DNA from: Actinomyces sp. oral taxon 897 | Lineage (GTDB): Bacteria; Actinomycetota; Actinomycetes; Actinomycetales; Actinomycetaceae | Direction: 5' to 3' | DNA length: 64,000 bases | Assembly: GCF_002999235.1 (NCBI RefSeq) | Contig: NZ_CP027236.1 | Location: 3,100,001-3,164,000, forward strand | Shown here: piece by piece, positions 7,765 to 16,485 of the stretch | Numbering within the stretch: position 1 is the stretch's first letter | Layout of the letters: each line of letters starts with the position of its first letter | Position numbers and translations under genes: made by a program | Notes under the pieces: model-generated | What the model was told of the DNA's origin: nothing | What the model saw: only the letters and a program-made list of their open reading frames with translations | Databases searched by the model: none

Positions 7765-9504
7765 ATGACCCCAGCCCTCGTCCTGACGGCTCAGGCCGCC
7801 GAGCTCTCCCGTGCCGCGCGCGCATGGATGGCCCAGGATCCCGACCAGGTCACCTGTGCCGAGCTCGCCGGTCTCCTGACCCGCCACGAGGCCGGGGAGC
7901 CCCAGGCCACGGCCGCCCTGGAGGAGGCCTTCAGCGGCTCCCTGCGCTTTGGCACCGCCGGGCTGCGCGGGCGCCTCGGAGCCGGGCCGCACCGCATGAA
8001 CCGGGTCACCGTCATCCGGGCGGCCGCCGGGTTGTGCGCCTACCTCCGCCAGACCCTGGGGGAGGGCTTCACGGTGGTCGTCGGCTACGACGCGCGGCAC
8101 AACTCGGCCCAGTTCGCCCGTGACACCGCCGCGGTGGTCACCGGCGCGGGCGGGCGGGCCCTCCTCTTCGACGGGCACTGTCCCACCCCGGTGCTCGCCT
8201 TCGCGGTACGCCGTCTCAAGGCCGACGCCGGGGTCATGGTCACCGCCTCCCACAACCCGCCCCAGGACAACGGCTACAAGGTCTACCTGGGCGGGCGCGT
8301 GGTCAGCGGCCCCGGCCAGGGCGCCCAGGTCGTGCCGCCCTACGACGAGTGGATCTCCCAGCGGATCAACGCCGTCGGGGACGTGAGCACCGTCCCCATG
8401 CCGCGAGGGGGCTGGCAGAGCGTGCCCGGGCGGATCCGCCAGGAGTACGTGGAGCGCGCCTCACGCGCCGGGCGCATGGGGGCGTGCGCCCCCCTCACCA
8501 TCGTCCTGACCTCTATGCACGGCGTGGGCGGCCAGGTGTGCCGCCAGGCCCTGGCCCGGGCCGGGTTCACCGACGTCGTCCCGGTGGCCGAGCAGGAGCT
8601 GCCCGACCCCGACTTCCCGACCCTGGCCTTCCCCAACCCGGAGGAGCCCGGGGCCATGGACCTGGCCCTGGACCTGGCCCGCACGGTGGGGGCGGACCTG
8701 GTCATTGCCAACGACCCCGACGCCGACCGCTGTGCGGCCGCCGTGCCGGACGGGCACGCCACCGGGGGGTGGCGCCAGCTCACCGGTGACGAGGTCGGGG
8801 CCCTGCTGGGGGAGCAGGCCGCGGAACTGGCTGCCTTCACCGGGTCGGGGGTGCTGGCGTCCTCGGTGGTCTCCTCCCGCCTCCTGCGGCGTATCGCCCA
8901 GGCCCACGGCCTGGACTACCGTCAGACCCTCACCGGCTTCAAGTGGATCTCGCGGGTCCCGGGCCTCGTCTTCGGCTACGAGGAGGCCCTGGGCTACTGC
9001 GTGGACCCCCACGCCGTGCGGGACAAGGACGGGATCTCCGCGGCCGTGCGGCTGGCGGTGCTGGCCAGCGTCCTCAAGCAGCAGGGCCGCAGCGTGACCG
9101 ACCTGCTGGACAAGCTGGCCCGTATGCACGGGCTGCACGCCACCGCCCCCCTGGCCGTACGGGTCGAGGACCCTGCCCAGATCCGGGCCATGATGGACCG
9201 GCTGCGCGGCGGCGGGTCCCCGGCCGCCCTGGCGGGCTCCCCGGTGGTGTCCTGCCTGGACCTGCTCGACGGGGCCTGTGACTCCAACGGCGGCACCCTG
9301 CCCCCTACTGACGCCCTGGAGTGGCTCACCGCGGCCGACGACCGCGTCATCGTCCGTCCCTCGGGCACCGAGCCCAAGCTCAAGTGCTACTGCGAGGTCA
9401 TTGTCCCGGTGGCGGTGGACGAGCCGGTGGAGGTCGCCCGGCGCACGGCCTGTGAGCGCCTGGCCGCCATCCGCTCCGACCTGCGCGGGGTGCTGGGGAT
9501 CTGA
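7765..9504 (+). CDS. Phospho-sugar mutase (phosphoglucomutase/phosphomannomutase family)
   Basis: 579-residue alpha-D-phosphohexomutase that interconverts hexose 1- and 6-phosphates. All four family loops are intact: the phosphoserine loop VMVTASHNPPQDNGYK (TASHNPP at 160-166), the Mg-binding DPDADR (317-322), the sugar-binding FGYEEALGY (from about 403) and the phosphate-binding RPSGTEPK (531-538). The length and the ELAGLL...LRFGTAGLRG N-terminus match the long group typified by mycobacterial PmmB. Whether glucose or mannose phosphate is preferred cannot be read from sequence. The ATG at 7765 has no obvious Shine-Dalgarno sequence, so the mRNA may be leaderless. Confidence 0.9.
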   Translation: MTPALVLTAQAAELSRAARAWMAQDPDQVTCAELAGLLTRHEAGEPQATAALEEAFSGSLRFGTAGLRGRLGAGPHRMNRVTVIRAAAGLCAYLRQTLGEGFTVVVGYDARHNSAQFARDTAAVVTGAGGRALLFDGHCPTPVLAFAVRRLKADAGVMVTASHNPPQDNGYKVYLGGRVVSGPGQGAQVVPPYDEWISQRINAVGDVSTVPMPRGGWQSVPGRIRQEYVERASRAGRMGACAPLTIVLTSMHGVGGQVCRQALARAGFTDVVPVAEQELPDPDFPTLAFPNPEEPGAMDLALDLARTVGADLVIANDPDADRCAAAVPDGHATGGWRQLTGDEVGALLGEQAAELAAFTGSGVLASSVVSSRLLRRIAQAHGLDYRQTLTGFKWISRVPGLVFGYEEALGYCVDPHAVRDKDGISAAVRLAVLASVLKQQGRSVTDLLDKLARMHGLHATAPLAVRVEDPAQIRAMMDRLRGGGSPAALAGSPVVSCLDLLDGACDSNGGTLPPTDALEWLTAADDRVIVRPSGTEPKLKCYCEVIVPVAVDEPVEVARRTACERLAAIRSDLRGVLGI

Positions 9505-9574
9505 GCCCCGGAGGGCCGGCAGGCCACGGGGCCAGGCCACAGGGGCAAGGCGTGCCGCGGCGCGGTGGCGCCAC

Positions 9575-9618
9575 AGCACGCCTGCCTAGTGACGTGAGCA
9601 CGCCTGCCTAGTGACGTG
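9575..9618. repeat. 22-bp tandem duplication across a permease stop codon
   Basis: A 22-bp unit beginning AGCACGCCTGCCTAGT is perfectly duplicated (9575-9596 and 9597-9618). The right copy contains the stop codon of the metal permease gene; the left copy repeats it downstream. It lies in the convergent gap with the mutase gene. Confidence 0.7.
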
Positions 9619-10480
9619 CGGATCGGCGGACGCACCAGCGCGCGCCCGCGGACAGCAGGTAGACCACCCCGGCGGCGGTGGCGATGACCCCGCCCACGGA
9701 CAGGCTCAGGTGGACCCCCAGCCACAGCCCGGCCAGCGCCGTCGCCGCCCCCAGGAGCGGGGCGCCGAGCATCAGGTGGCGGATCGAGCGCGTGCTGGGA
9801 GCCAGTGAGGCCGCGGGGGCCGCTATGAGCGCGATCGGCAGGATCGTGCCCACTGCCGGGATGAGGACCACGATCGTGGCGCACACCAGTCCCAGGATGA
9901 GCGTCTCGGCCCAGGTGGCGGACAGGCCGCTGGCCCGGTAGCCCAGGGCGTCGAAGCTGTAGAAGGTCAGGCGCCGGCCTCCCACCACCAGGACCGCCAC
10001 CGCCACGACCAGCACCACCGCCACCGCGGCCACGTCCACCAGCCCGACGTTGAGGACCGACCCGGTCAGGAAGGAGTCCACCTTCAGTGGCAGCGGCTTG
10101 AACCAGGAGTTCAGGAAGTACCCCAGGGCGAACCCCAGGGTCAGCACGATCCCGGCCGCGGACTGCGAGGACAGTCCCGGGACCTGGCTGAGCCAGCGCA
10201 TGAGCCAGGTCATGGGCAGGCACATGAGCGCCGCCCCGACCAGGACCATGACACTGAGCAGCTCGAAGTCCGCCCGCTGCCCCAGGACCGCCCGGGAGAA
10301 CCAGGAGGCGACCACCACGCCCAGGATCGCCCCCGGGAAGGTGGCGTGGGTGAGGGACTCGGTGAAGAAGATACGCCGGTGGACCAGCGCCACCGCCCCC
10401 ACGAGCCCGGCCAGCAGACCCATGAGCACGACCTCGACCAGCGGCAGCATGAGCAGGGACAGGCTCGGGCTGGACCTCAT
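9608..10480 (-). CDS. Metal ABC transporter permease (ZnuB/MntB family), second copy
   Basis: 290-residue integral membrane protein with about eight hydrophobic helices and the family segments FFTESLTHATFPGAILGVV near the N-terminus and LILGLVCATIVVLIPAVGTILPIAL in the middle. It is an ABC-3 family permease forming the channel for Zn2+, Mn2+ or Fe2+ uptake. It overlaps the upstream permease by 4 bp (ATGA), as expected for a translationally coupled heteromeric pair. Its last codons are duplicated in a 22-bp tandem repeat beyond the stop. Confidence 0.88.
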   Translation of the reverse strand: MRSSPSLSLLMLPLVEVVLMGLLAGLVGAVALVHRRIFFTESLTHATFPGAILGVVVASWFSRAVLGQRADFELLSVMVLVGAALMCLPMTWLMRWLSQVPGLSSQSAAGIVLTLGFALGYFLNSWFKPLPLKVDSFLTGSVLNVGLVDVAAVAVVLVVAVAVLVVGGRRLTFYSFDALGYRASGLSATWAETLILGLVCATIVVLIPAVGTILPIALIAAPAASLAPSTRSIRHLMLGAPLLGAATALAGLWLGVHLSLSVGGVIATAAGVVYLLSAGARWCVRRSARH

Positions 10481-11520
10481 GACGCTACTCCCGCGCTCAC
10501 GGGGTCAGTCCCCAGACGCTCGCCCCGGCTCTCCGCCGTGGCCCGGGTGGTGTCCCGGCTAGCGTCCCGGGTGGTGTCCCCGTGCCTCCCGGCTGCTGCC
10601 ACCTGGGCCCGGCGCCTGCCCACCCAGCGGGCCCGTACCCGCCTGGATGCGACCGCCACCAGGAGGACGGCGCACATGCACAGGGTCACACTGGCCTGGG
10701 GGGAGACGGGGCGCGGGGAGGGGGCCAGCATGAGGGCCATCCCCAGGTAGCCGCCGCCCACGCCCACGACCACCGCCGTCAGCACCATGGTGCGCACCTG
10801 TCGGGCCAGGACCCGCCCGGTGGCCCCCGGGACCACGAGGTAGCCGATCACCATGAGGGTCCCCACCGCCGTCGAGGCCGAGACCACCACCGCGGCCACC
10901 GCCATATTGAGCACCAGGTCCAGGCCCAGCAGGTGCAGCCCGCTGGCCCGCGCCCCGGTCCGGTCAAAGGCGTAGGCCACCTGCCCCCTCCAGGTCAGGG
11001 CCACCAGCGCCAGGGCCACCAGGCACACCAGGAGGGCCTGTGCCAGGCGCTCGTCGGTGACCTCCAGCAGCCGTCCGAACATGAGCGCCTCCAGCTGCCC
11101 GGACATGTCGCCCTTGGCCAGGGACAGGATAATGCCCAGGGAGAAGAAGCTGGTCAGGACCACGGCGGTGCCCGCCTCGGAGGCGGAGCGGCGGGCGGCG
11201 CGCCGGGAGACCAGGGTCAGTACCAGGGCGGCGACGACGGCTACCGCGCTGGCGGTGGGGATAATGTACCTGATGCCGCCGTACACCGCCCCCGCCACGA
11301 TCCCGGGGAAGACGGCGTGGACCAGCGCCTCGGCGCTGAACTCGGCGCAGCGCAGGTTGACCAGGACCCCCACGACGCCGGCCACGACCCCCAGCAGGAC
11401 CACCATGAGCAGGGGCCGGAACAGGTAGGGGGCGGCCGCGAAGGCGCTCAGCCCCGGGACGTGCAGGCAGGCCAGGCGCAGCTGCTCCACCAGGGCGCTG
11501 ACGCTCCCGACCAGGCTCAT
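10477..11520 (-). CDS. Metal ABC transporter permease (ZnuB/MntB family), first copy
   Basis: 347 residues. The ABC-3 permease core spans about 25-290 with the typical CAEFSAEALVHAVFPGIVAG and GTLMVIGYLVVPGATGRVLA segments and eight or nine predicted helices. A cytoplasmic tail of ~55 residues is rich in Arg, Thr and Asp (several RDTTR-like repeats) and is not part of the family core. It overlaps the ATPase gene by 4 bp at its start and the second permease by 4 bp at its end. Two different permeases imply a heterodimeric channel. Confidence 0.88.
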   Translation of the reverse strand: MSLVGSVSALVEQLRLACLHVPGLSAFAAAPYLFRPLLMVVLLGVVAGVVGVLVNLRCAEFSAEALVHAVFPGIVAGAVYGGIRYIIPTASAVAVVAALVLTLVSRRAARRSASEAGTAVVLTSFFSLGIILSLAKGDMSGQLEALMFGRLLEVTDERLAQALLVCLVALALVALTWRGQVAYAFDRTGARASGLHLLGLDLVLNMAVAAVVVSASTAVGTLMVIGYLVVPGATGRVLARQVRTMVLTAVVVGVGGGYLGMALMLAPSPRPVSPQASVTLCMCAVLLVAVASRRVRARWVGRRRAQVAAAGRHGDTTRDASRDTTRATAESRGERLGTDPVSAGVAS

Positions 11521-12329
11521 GCGCCCTCGCCCCCGCCCAGGCTCAGCCTCACGAGGCTGTCGTCGCCCCAGCCCCCGTAGGCCTGGGAGACGAGCTCGGG
11601 GACGAGGACCTCCTCGCGCGGCCCGAAGGCGATCTGCCGTCCGGCCAGGAGCGCCACCTGCTCGCAGGCCACCTTGGCCAGGACCAGGTCGTGGGTGGAG
11701 ACCACAATGGCGGTCCCCTGGGACTTGAGGGTGGCGACAATGTCCAGCAGGGCGTCGCGGTTGGGCTGGTCCAGGCCGTTGAAGGGCTCGTCGAGCAGGA
11801 TGAGGCGGGGGCGGGCGGCCACGCAGCGGGCCACCAGGACGCGCTGCTGCTGGCCCCCGGAGAGGTCGCCGAAGCGGTCTAGGGCCCGGTCCGCCAGGCC
11901 CACGGCCTCCAGGGCGCTCTGGGCACGTGCGCGCACCGAGCCCGCCCGCTGCCAGAGGCGCATCTGGGAGTACATGCCCATCTGGACCACCTCGCGCACG
12001 GTCACCGGGAAGGTGGGGTCCAGGTCGGCCACCTGGGGGACGTAGCCCAGGGAGCCCCGGGGGGCGCGGCCGGGGGCGGCGCCGACCACCCGCACCTGCC
12101 CGGACGGGATCCGCACCATGCCCAGCAGGGCGCGCAGGAGGGTGGTCTTGCCTGAACCGTTGGGCCCGACCAGGGCCAGGGCCTGGCCCGCCCCCACCTG
12201 CCCGGTCACGCCGGTCAGGACGGTGGTGGTGCCGTAGGCGAAGGAGGCGTCACGCAGGTCCACGACCGGTCCGGCCGGCGCCTTGGAGGGGCCGGCCGGA
12301 CCGGTGGTCGTGGTGGGGACCGAGGTCAC
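11517..12329 (-). CDS. Metal ABC transporter ATP-binding protein
   Basis: 270-residue ABC ATPase of the Zn/Mn uptake class: Walker A GPNGSGKT (about 55-62), Q-loop region GYVPQVADLDPTFPVTVREVV, signature LSGGQQQRVLVARC, Walker B LILLDEPFNGLDQ and the H-loop VSTHDL. It powers the two permeases. The GTG at 12329 is chosen because it overlaps the stop of the lipoprotein gene by 4 bp (GTGA), matching the overlaps elsewhere in this operon. An ATG at 12356 would extend it by nine codons into the lipoprotein gene. Confidence 0.9.
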   Translation of the reverse strand: MTSVPTTTTGPAGPSKAPAGPVVDLRDASFAYGTTTVLTGVTGQVGAGQALALVGPNGSGKTTLLRALLGMVRIPSGQVRVVGAAPGRAPRGSLGYVPQVADLDPTFPVTVREVVQMGMYSQMRLWQRAGSVRARAQSALEAVGLADRALDRFGDLSGGQQQRVLVARCVAARPRLILLDEPFNGLDQPNRDALLDIVATLKSQGTAIVVSTHDLVLAKVACEQVALLAGRQIAFGPREEVLVPELVSQAYGGWGDDSLVRLSLGGGEGA

Positions 12330-13534
12330 TTCACGTCCGAGCTGGTCGGAGCCCACTTGCTCAGGGACTCGGGGACCGCGGGGACGGTGCCGTCCCAGGC
12401 CTTGGTCAGGTTGGTGACATTGTGCAGGATGGAGCCGATGTAGGTCTCGCCGTCGGAGCCGGGCTCGCCCAGGGAGTCCCCGTAGAGGGCCTCGTCACCG
12501 ATGACCGCCTTGACGCCGGCGACCTCGGCGACCTTCTCCACGGACTTGGGGTTGTTGGAGTTCTCGGCGAAGATGGCCACGGCGCCGGAGGCCTTGACCT
12601 TGTCGGCGGTCTCCTGGATCTTCTCGGCGGTGGCGTCGGCCTGGGCGTTGAAGTCGGACAGGGCCGCGCCCTCGAACTTGACGTCGAACTCCTTGGAGAA
12701 GTAGCCGAAGGCGTCGTGGCTGGTGAACAGGACGCGCTTGTCCTTGGGCACGGAGCTCATGGCCGTCGCGGCCCACTCGTCCAGCTCGGTGAGCTGCTTG
12801 ATGTAGGCGTCGGTGTGGGCGCGGAAGGTCTCGGCGCTGGCGGGCGCCGCCTTCTCCAGGGCCGCGCCGATATTGGTGACCTGGACGATGGCGTTCTTGG
12901 GCGAGGTCCACACGTGCGGGTCGAAGCGGAACTCCGGCTCGCTCTGGCCCTCCTCGGGCGGGAAGGGCCAGGCGGCCACGTCGACCTTGCTGGTCCCCCG
13001 GTCGACCTTGTAGGGCAGGGACTCCTCCTTCTTGAGCTGGGCCTGCAGGTCGTCGACATCGACGGCGCCGTAGACGCCGGAGGTGACCACCATGGTGCCC
13101 TTGAACCCGGTGGAGCTCACCGCGTCGTCCAGGAAGTGCTCCAGGTCCACCCCGGACACCAGGAAGAGGTCGGCCTCTGACAGGGCCTTGGACTGGGCCG
13201 CGGTCATCTCGTGCTCGTGGGCCGAGGCGTTGGGGGCCAGCAGGCAGGTCAGCTCCAGGTGGGTGGAGGCCGTGGCGGTGTCGGCGCCGAAGTGGGCGCT
13301 CTGGCCGTCGGCGCCGGTGCGGTCGAAGGACAGGTTGTCGGTGCTGTCCCCGGAGGCCAGCTGGGTGACGTAGTCGCAGATCTGGGTGGTGGAGGCGACG
13401 ACCTTGACGGTGGTGCCCGTACCGCTGGCGGTGGGGCTGGAGGTGGTCGCCGAGCCGCAGGCGGTCAGGGAGGCGGCCAGGGTCAGGGAGGCGGCCAGGG
13501 CCAGGCCCCGGCGCGAGACGGGAATGGTGCGCAT
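12326..13534 (-). CDS. Metal ABC transporter substrate-binding lipoprotein (ZnuA-like)
   Basis: 402 residues from the ATG at 13534. The N-terminus MRTIPVSRRGLALAASL leads into the lipobox LTAC, so the mature protein is a lipid-anchored exported protein. It is a cluster A-I metal binder: SSTTQICDYV-like start, conserved ligand regions around GVDLEHFLDDA, FDPHVWTSPKNA and FTSHDAFGYFSKEF, and the ENSNNPKSVEKVAEVAGVK C-terminal lobe. It lacks a long His-rich loop, so Zn2+ and Mn2+ are both possible. In-frame ATGs at 13543 and 13546 are alternative starts. It is the first gene of a four-gene importer operon and has an operator-like palindrome upstream. Confidence 0.9.
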   Translation of the reverse strand: MRTIPVSRRGLALAASLTLAASLTACGSATTSSPTASGTGTTVKVVASTTQICDYVTQLASGDSTDNLSFDRTGADGQSAHFGADTATASTHLELTCLLAPNASAHEHEMTAAQSKALSEADLFLVSGVDLEHFLDDAVSSTGFKGTMVVTSGVYGAVDVDDLQAQLKKEESLPYKVDRGTSKVDVAAWPFPPEEGQSEPEFRFDPHVWTSPKNAIVQVTNIGAALEKAAPASAETFRAHTDAYIKQLTELDEWAATAMSSVPKDKRVLFTSHDAFGYFSKEFDVKFEGAALSDFNAQADATAEKIQETADKVKASGAVAIFAENSNNPKSVEKVAEVAGVKAVIGDEALYGDSLGEPGSDGETYIGSILHNVTNLTKAWDGTVPAVPESLSKWAPTSSDVK

Positions 13535-13563
13535 GGTCGGCATCATAAGTTCGTGTACCCTAA

Positions 13564-13574
13564 GTTTGGCAAAC
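13564..13574 (-). promoter_or_regulatory. Operator-like palindrome upstream of the metal importer operon
   Basis: GTTTGGCAAAC is an 11-bp palindrome (5-bp arms, single central base) in an AT-rich island, 18-30 bp upstream of the candidate starts of the lipoprotein gene. Metal-responsive regulators of the DtxR/MntR and Zur families bind short palindromes at such positions. Which family acts here is not shown by sequence. Confidence 0.5.
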
Positions 13575-13976
13575 CGAAAACCTGGACAGTCTTTGTTTGT
13601 GGTTGGTATCACATACAGGTCGGTGGCTATCTCGCGTGCCGAGCCGGTTCGTGGGTGCGGCCCCGGACCCGCCGCCTGCGCGTGTGTCCCCGGACGCCAG
13701 CCGGGAACCGGTGTCATTCCAACGGTTTCGCAAGGCGTGAGGGTCTCAGGCTGGGCTCAGGCTGGCGTACGGTGCCGCCCCGACCGGGGCTCCACGGTTT
13801 CTCAGGGCGTGGGTCTCAGGTGGGGTCTCAGAGCGTGGTGGGCTCAGGGCACAGGGGCTTAGTGCGCGAGGGGGCTTAGTGCGCGAGGGGTCAGTGCGCA
13901 GGGGCGCCGGAGGCCTCGATGGGCGAGTCCGTCCCCGTGAGGCGGGGTCAGGGGCCAATAGACACGGGGGCGCGCC
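13575..13976. other. Intergenic region upstream of the metal importer
   Basis: About 400 bp between the importer promoter and the 3' end of deoC, with no credible gene. The part near 13575-13640 is AT-rich and probably carries the promoter. The remainder contains many short repeats of GGGTCTCAG-like sequence and a perfect 17-bp tandem repeat (units 13854-13870 and 13871-13887, GGGGCTTAGTGCGCGAG), followed by a decayed third copy. Confidence 0.6.
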
Positions 13977-14702
13977 TTAGACCTGCAGTCTGTTCATGTG
14001 AAGCGGGGTCAGGGTGTGGGGGGCGCCCGGGCGAGTGCGCGACGACAGCTGCGCCAGCCCGTCCAGGACCGCGGCGGAGGCGGACAGCCCCAGGCGGGAG
14101 GCACCGGCGTCGAGCATGGCCAGGGCCGCCTGGGCGGTGCGGATGCCGCCGGAGGCCTTGACCCCCAGATGCTTGCCCACGACGCGGCGCATGAGGCGGA
14201 CCGCGTGGGTGGAGGCGCCGCCCGCCGGGTGGAAGCCCGTCGAGGTCTTGACGAAGTCGGCCCCCGCCGCCCGGGCGGCCCGGCAGCAGGCCACGATCTC
14301 CTCGTCGCTCAGGACGGCGGACTCAATAATGACCTTGAGCCCGGCGGGCCCGCACGCCTCCCGCACGGCCCGGACGTCCGCCTCGACGTCCCCCCACCTC
14401 CCCTCCCTGACCAGGCCGAGGTTGACCACCATGTCCACCTCCTGGGCGCCCTTGGCCACGGCGTCGGCGGCCTCGGCGGCCTTGACGACGGTGGGGTGGG
14501 CGCCCGAGGGGAAGCCGCAGACCGTGACCACGCGCAGCCCCGCAGGGACCGTCAGCGGGAGCTGGCTGGGGCTGACGCACACCGAGTAGGTGCCCAGTGC
14601 GGCGGCCTCGGCCACCAGGTCACGCACCTGCGCACCGGTGGCCTCGGGGGTGAGCAGGGTGTGGTCAATGAGGGCGGCGAGGTGGGCGCGGTCGGGGACC
14701 AT
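13977..14702 (-). CDS. deoC: Deoxyribose-phosphate aldolase
   Basis: 241-residue class I aldolase that splits 2-deoxyribose 5-phosphate into glyceraldehyde 3-phosphate and acetaldehyde in deoxynucleoside catabolism. Hallmarks are [12 protein letters not shown] at the N-terminus, EVDMVVNLG (Asp90), the Schiff-base lysine in VKTSTGF (Lys152) and the second lysine in VKASGGIRT (Lys182). An AAAGGAGG ribosome binding site precedes the ATG at 14702. No other deo gene is adjacent. It ends about 440 bp from the metal importer start, on the same strand. Confidence 0.93.
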   Translation of the reverse strand: MVPDRAHLAALIDHTLLTPEATGAQVRDLVAEAAALGTYSVCVSPSQLPLTVPAGLRVVTVCGFPSGAHPTVVKAAEAADAVAKGAQEVDMVVNLGLVREGRWGDVEADVRAVREACGPAGLKVIIESAVLSDEEIVACCRAARAAGADFVKTSTGFHPAGGASTHAVRLMRRVVGKHLGVKASGGIRTAQAALAMLDAGASRLGLSASAAVLDGLAQLSSRTRPGAPHTLTPLHMNRLQV

Positions 14703-14844
14703 GGGCCTCCTTTCCTTAGGCGGGCGCCCGGGGCGGGCGTGGTAGCGGCAGCCCCGGGCCCCTCACCTGGTGAGGCTGGCCGGGCGCCCGGGGCGGGCGG
14801 CCAGGACGGCAGGTGCTGTACGTCCCCCCGGGGCGGGCGGTGGG

Positions 14845-16326
14845 TCAGGAGGTGCCCAGGACCGCCCAGGCGTGGGCGGGCAGGACGACGCCGTCGCCCT
14901 CGGGGCGGGGCGCGGCCGAGCCGGGGGAGGTGGCGAGCACCGCGTGGTGGCCGGCCGTGGGCACCCAGGCCTCGTGCTCCTCCAGGCTCAGGACCACCAC
15001 CACGCTGCCCGGGCCCCCGTCCGAGGCGCCCGCGTCAGCCCATCCGGTCCGGCCGGTGAGCTCAAGGGAGTAGAGGCGGTTGTCCAGGTGGAGGGTGGCC
15101 AGGTCGGCGTCGTGCAGCCAGGGCAGGCGGCGGCGCAGGCCCACCAGGTCCTGGTAGAGGCGCAGCGTGGGCGCCCCCAGGTCGGACATGTCGGCGGGGG
15201 TCGCCGGGAAGGGCGGGCGGATCTCGTCGTCCCCGCCCAGGCGGTCCTCCTTGACCCCCCGGTAGCCCTGCTCGTCGCCGTAGTAGATGGCGGGCAGGCC
15301 CGGCAGGGTGGCCAGCAGCGCGACCGCGTGGGACAGGTGGGCGGGCTCGGAGATCTGGGAGGCGATGCGGGTGGTGTCGTGGTTGCCCAGGAAGGTCCAG
15401 GGCACCAGGCTGCGCAGGAACTCGGCGTGGCGCCGGAGCGCCCAGTCCAGCTCGTAGAAGTTCCGGGACTCGATCGAGGACCAGACGGCCTTCCACAGCT
15501 CGTACTGCGTCACCGAGTCCATGCCCGAGGCCGCGGTAATACCCGTGTAGTCCCCGTGGATGACCTCCCCCACGAAGTAGGCCTCCGGGTAGTGCTCGCG
15601 CACCCGTGGCAGCACCCGGGTCCAGAAGGCGGGGTCGACGGCGTAGGCCGCGTCCAGCCGCCAGGCGTCGGCCCCGTGCTCCAGCCAGAACTTCATGACC
15701 TCGACGACCATGTCGGCCACGGCCGGCTCGGCGTGGTTGAGCGCCGGCAGCCACTCCTGGCCCTCAAAGCGCTCGTAGTCCGGGGCGGTGCCCGGCTGCC
15801 AGTCCTCGGGCCAGGTCAGGCGGAACAGGCGCGAGGCCTCCGACCCCGGCCCCGCCTGGGGCAGGGCGGCGAAGGCGGGGAAGTCCTTGCCCACGTGGTT
15901 GAAGACGCCGTCCAGGACCAGGCGCACCCCGCGGGCATGGGCCTGGCGCGCCAGGGTCTCAAAGTCCTCATTGGTACCCAGGCGGGGGTCGATGCGGAAG
16001 TAGTCCACCGTGTCGTAGCCGTGGGACATGGAGGCGAAGACCGGCCCCAGGGCCAGGACGTTGCACCCCAGGCTCACCAGGTAGTCCAGCCAGTCCACCA
16101 GGCGCAGCAGGCGGTGCTCGGCGGCCAGGGCCCCGGCCGGGGTGGACGGGTCGTCAGGGTCCCCCTGCGGGGCCAGGGTGGGGGCGCCCACGAACCCCAG
16201 GGGGAAGACCTGCCAGACAATGGCGTGCCGACTCCAGGCCGGGGCGGGGGGAAGGTGCTGGGGCGCGCTGATCCCAGCGGTGGGGGAGAACTCGGCGGGG
16301 ACAGGGGTACCTGTGGAGTCAGTCAT
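14845..16326 (-). CDS. GH13 alpha-amylase family glycoside hydrolase
   Basis: 493 residues with no signal peptide, so cytoplasmic. A (beta/alpha)8 barrel with all GH13 regions: DGVFNH (139-144), AWRLDAAYAV with nucleophile Asp225, FVGEVIHGDY with acid/base Glu254, and FLGNHDTTRI with Asp317. A beta-sandwich C-domain follows (about 410-493). Domain layout and the GYDTVDYFRIDPRLGT motif resemble neopullulanase/cyclomaltodextrinase-like or small alpha-glucosidase enzymes acting on maltodextrins. The exact specificity cannot be fixed. It faces an SDR gene across a 159-bp divergent region that contains an imperfect direct repeat. Confidence 0.88.
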   Translation of the reverse strand: MTDSTGTPVPAEFSPTAGISAPQHLPPAPAWSRHAIVWQVFPLGFVGAPTLAPQGDPDDPSTPAGALAAEHRLLRLVDWLDYLVSLGCNVLALGPVFASMSHGYDTVDYFRIDPRLGTNEDFETLARQAHARGVRLVLDGVFNHVGKDFPAFAALPQAGPGSEASRLFRLTWPEDWQPGTAPDYERFEGQEWLPALNHAEPAVADMVVEVMKFWLEHGADAWRLDAAYAVDPAFWTRVLPRVREHYPEAYFVGEVIHGDYTGITAASGMDSVTQYELWKAVWSSIESRNFYELDWALRRHAEFLRSLVPWTFLGNHDTTRIASQISEPAHLSHAVALLATLPGLPAIYYGDEQGYRGVKEDRLGGDDEIRPPFPATPADMSDLGAPTLRLYQDLVGLRRRLPWLHDADLATLHLDNRLYSLELTGRTGWADAGASDGGPGSVVVVLSLEEHEAWVPTAGHHAVLATSPGSAAPRPEGDGVVLPAHAWAVLGTS

Positions 16327-16379
16327 GGGGGCACTATGTTACTGCTCGGGCTGCTGGTGGCGCAGCACCAGGAGGATGC

Positions 16380-16468
16380 CGTCGTCTTGCGCCATGCGCG
16401 AAGAAGCGCTGGTCAGGCCGTCCTCCAGCATGACCTCGACACGTCGTCCTGCGCCACGCGCCAAGAGG
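16380..16468. repeat. Imperfect 27-bp direct repeat in the GH13/SDR promoter region
   Basis: Two copies (16380-16406 and 16442-16468) match at 23 of 27 bases around the shared CGTCGTC, TGCGCCA and GCGC blocks, 62 bp apart. They lie between two divergent starts, so regulator binding is possible. No palindromic symmetry within a unit is obvious. Confidence 0.45.
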
Positions 16469-16485
16469 TGGGGCAGACTCCTCCT

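Noticed and set aside
14770..16485. Long N-terminal extension of the SDR gene
   Set aside because: The frame upstream of 16486 is antisense to the GH13 gene, which has all catalytic motifs; the SDR has its own start and linker.
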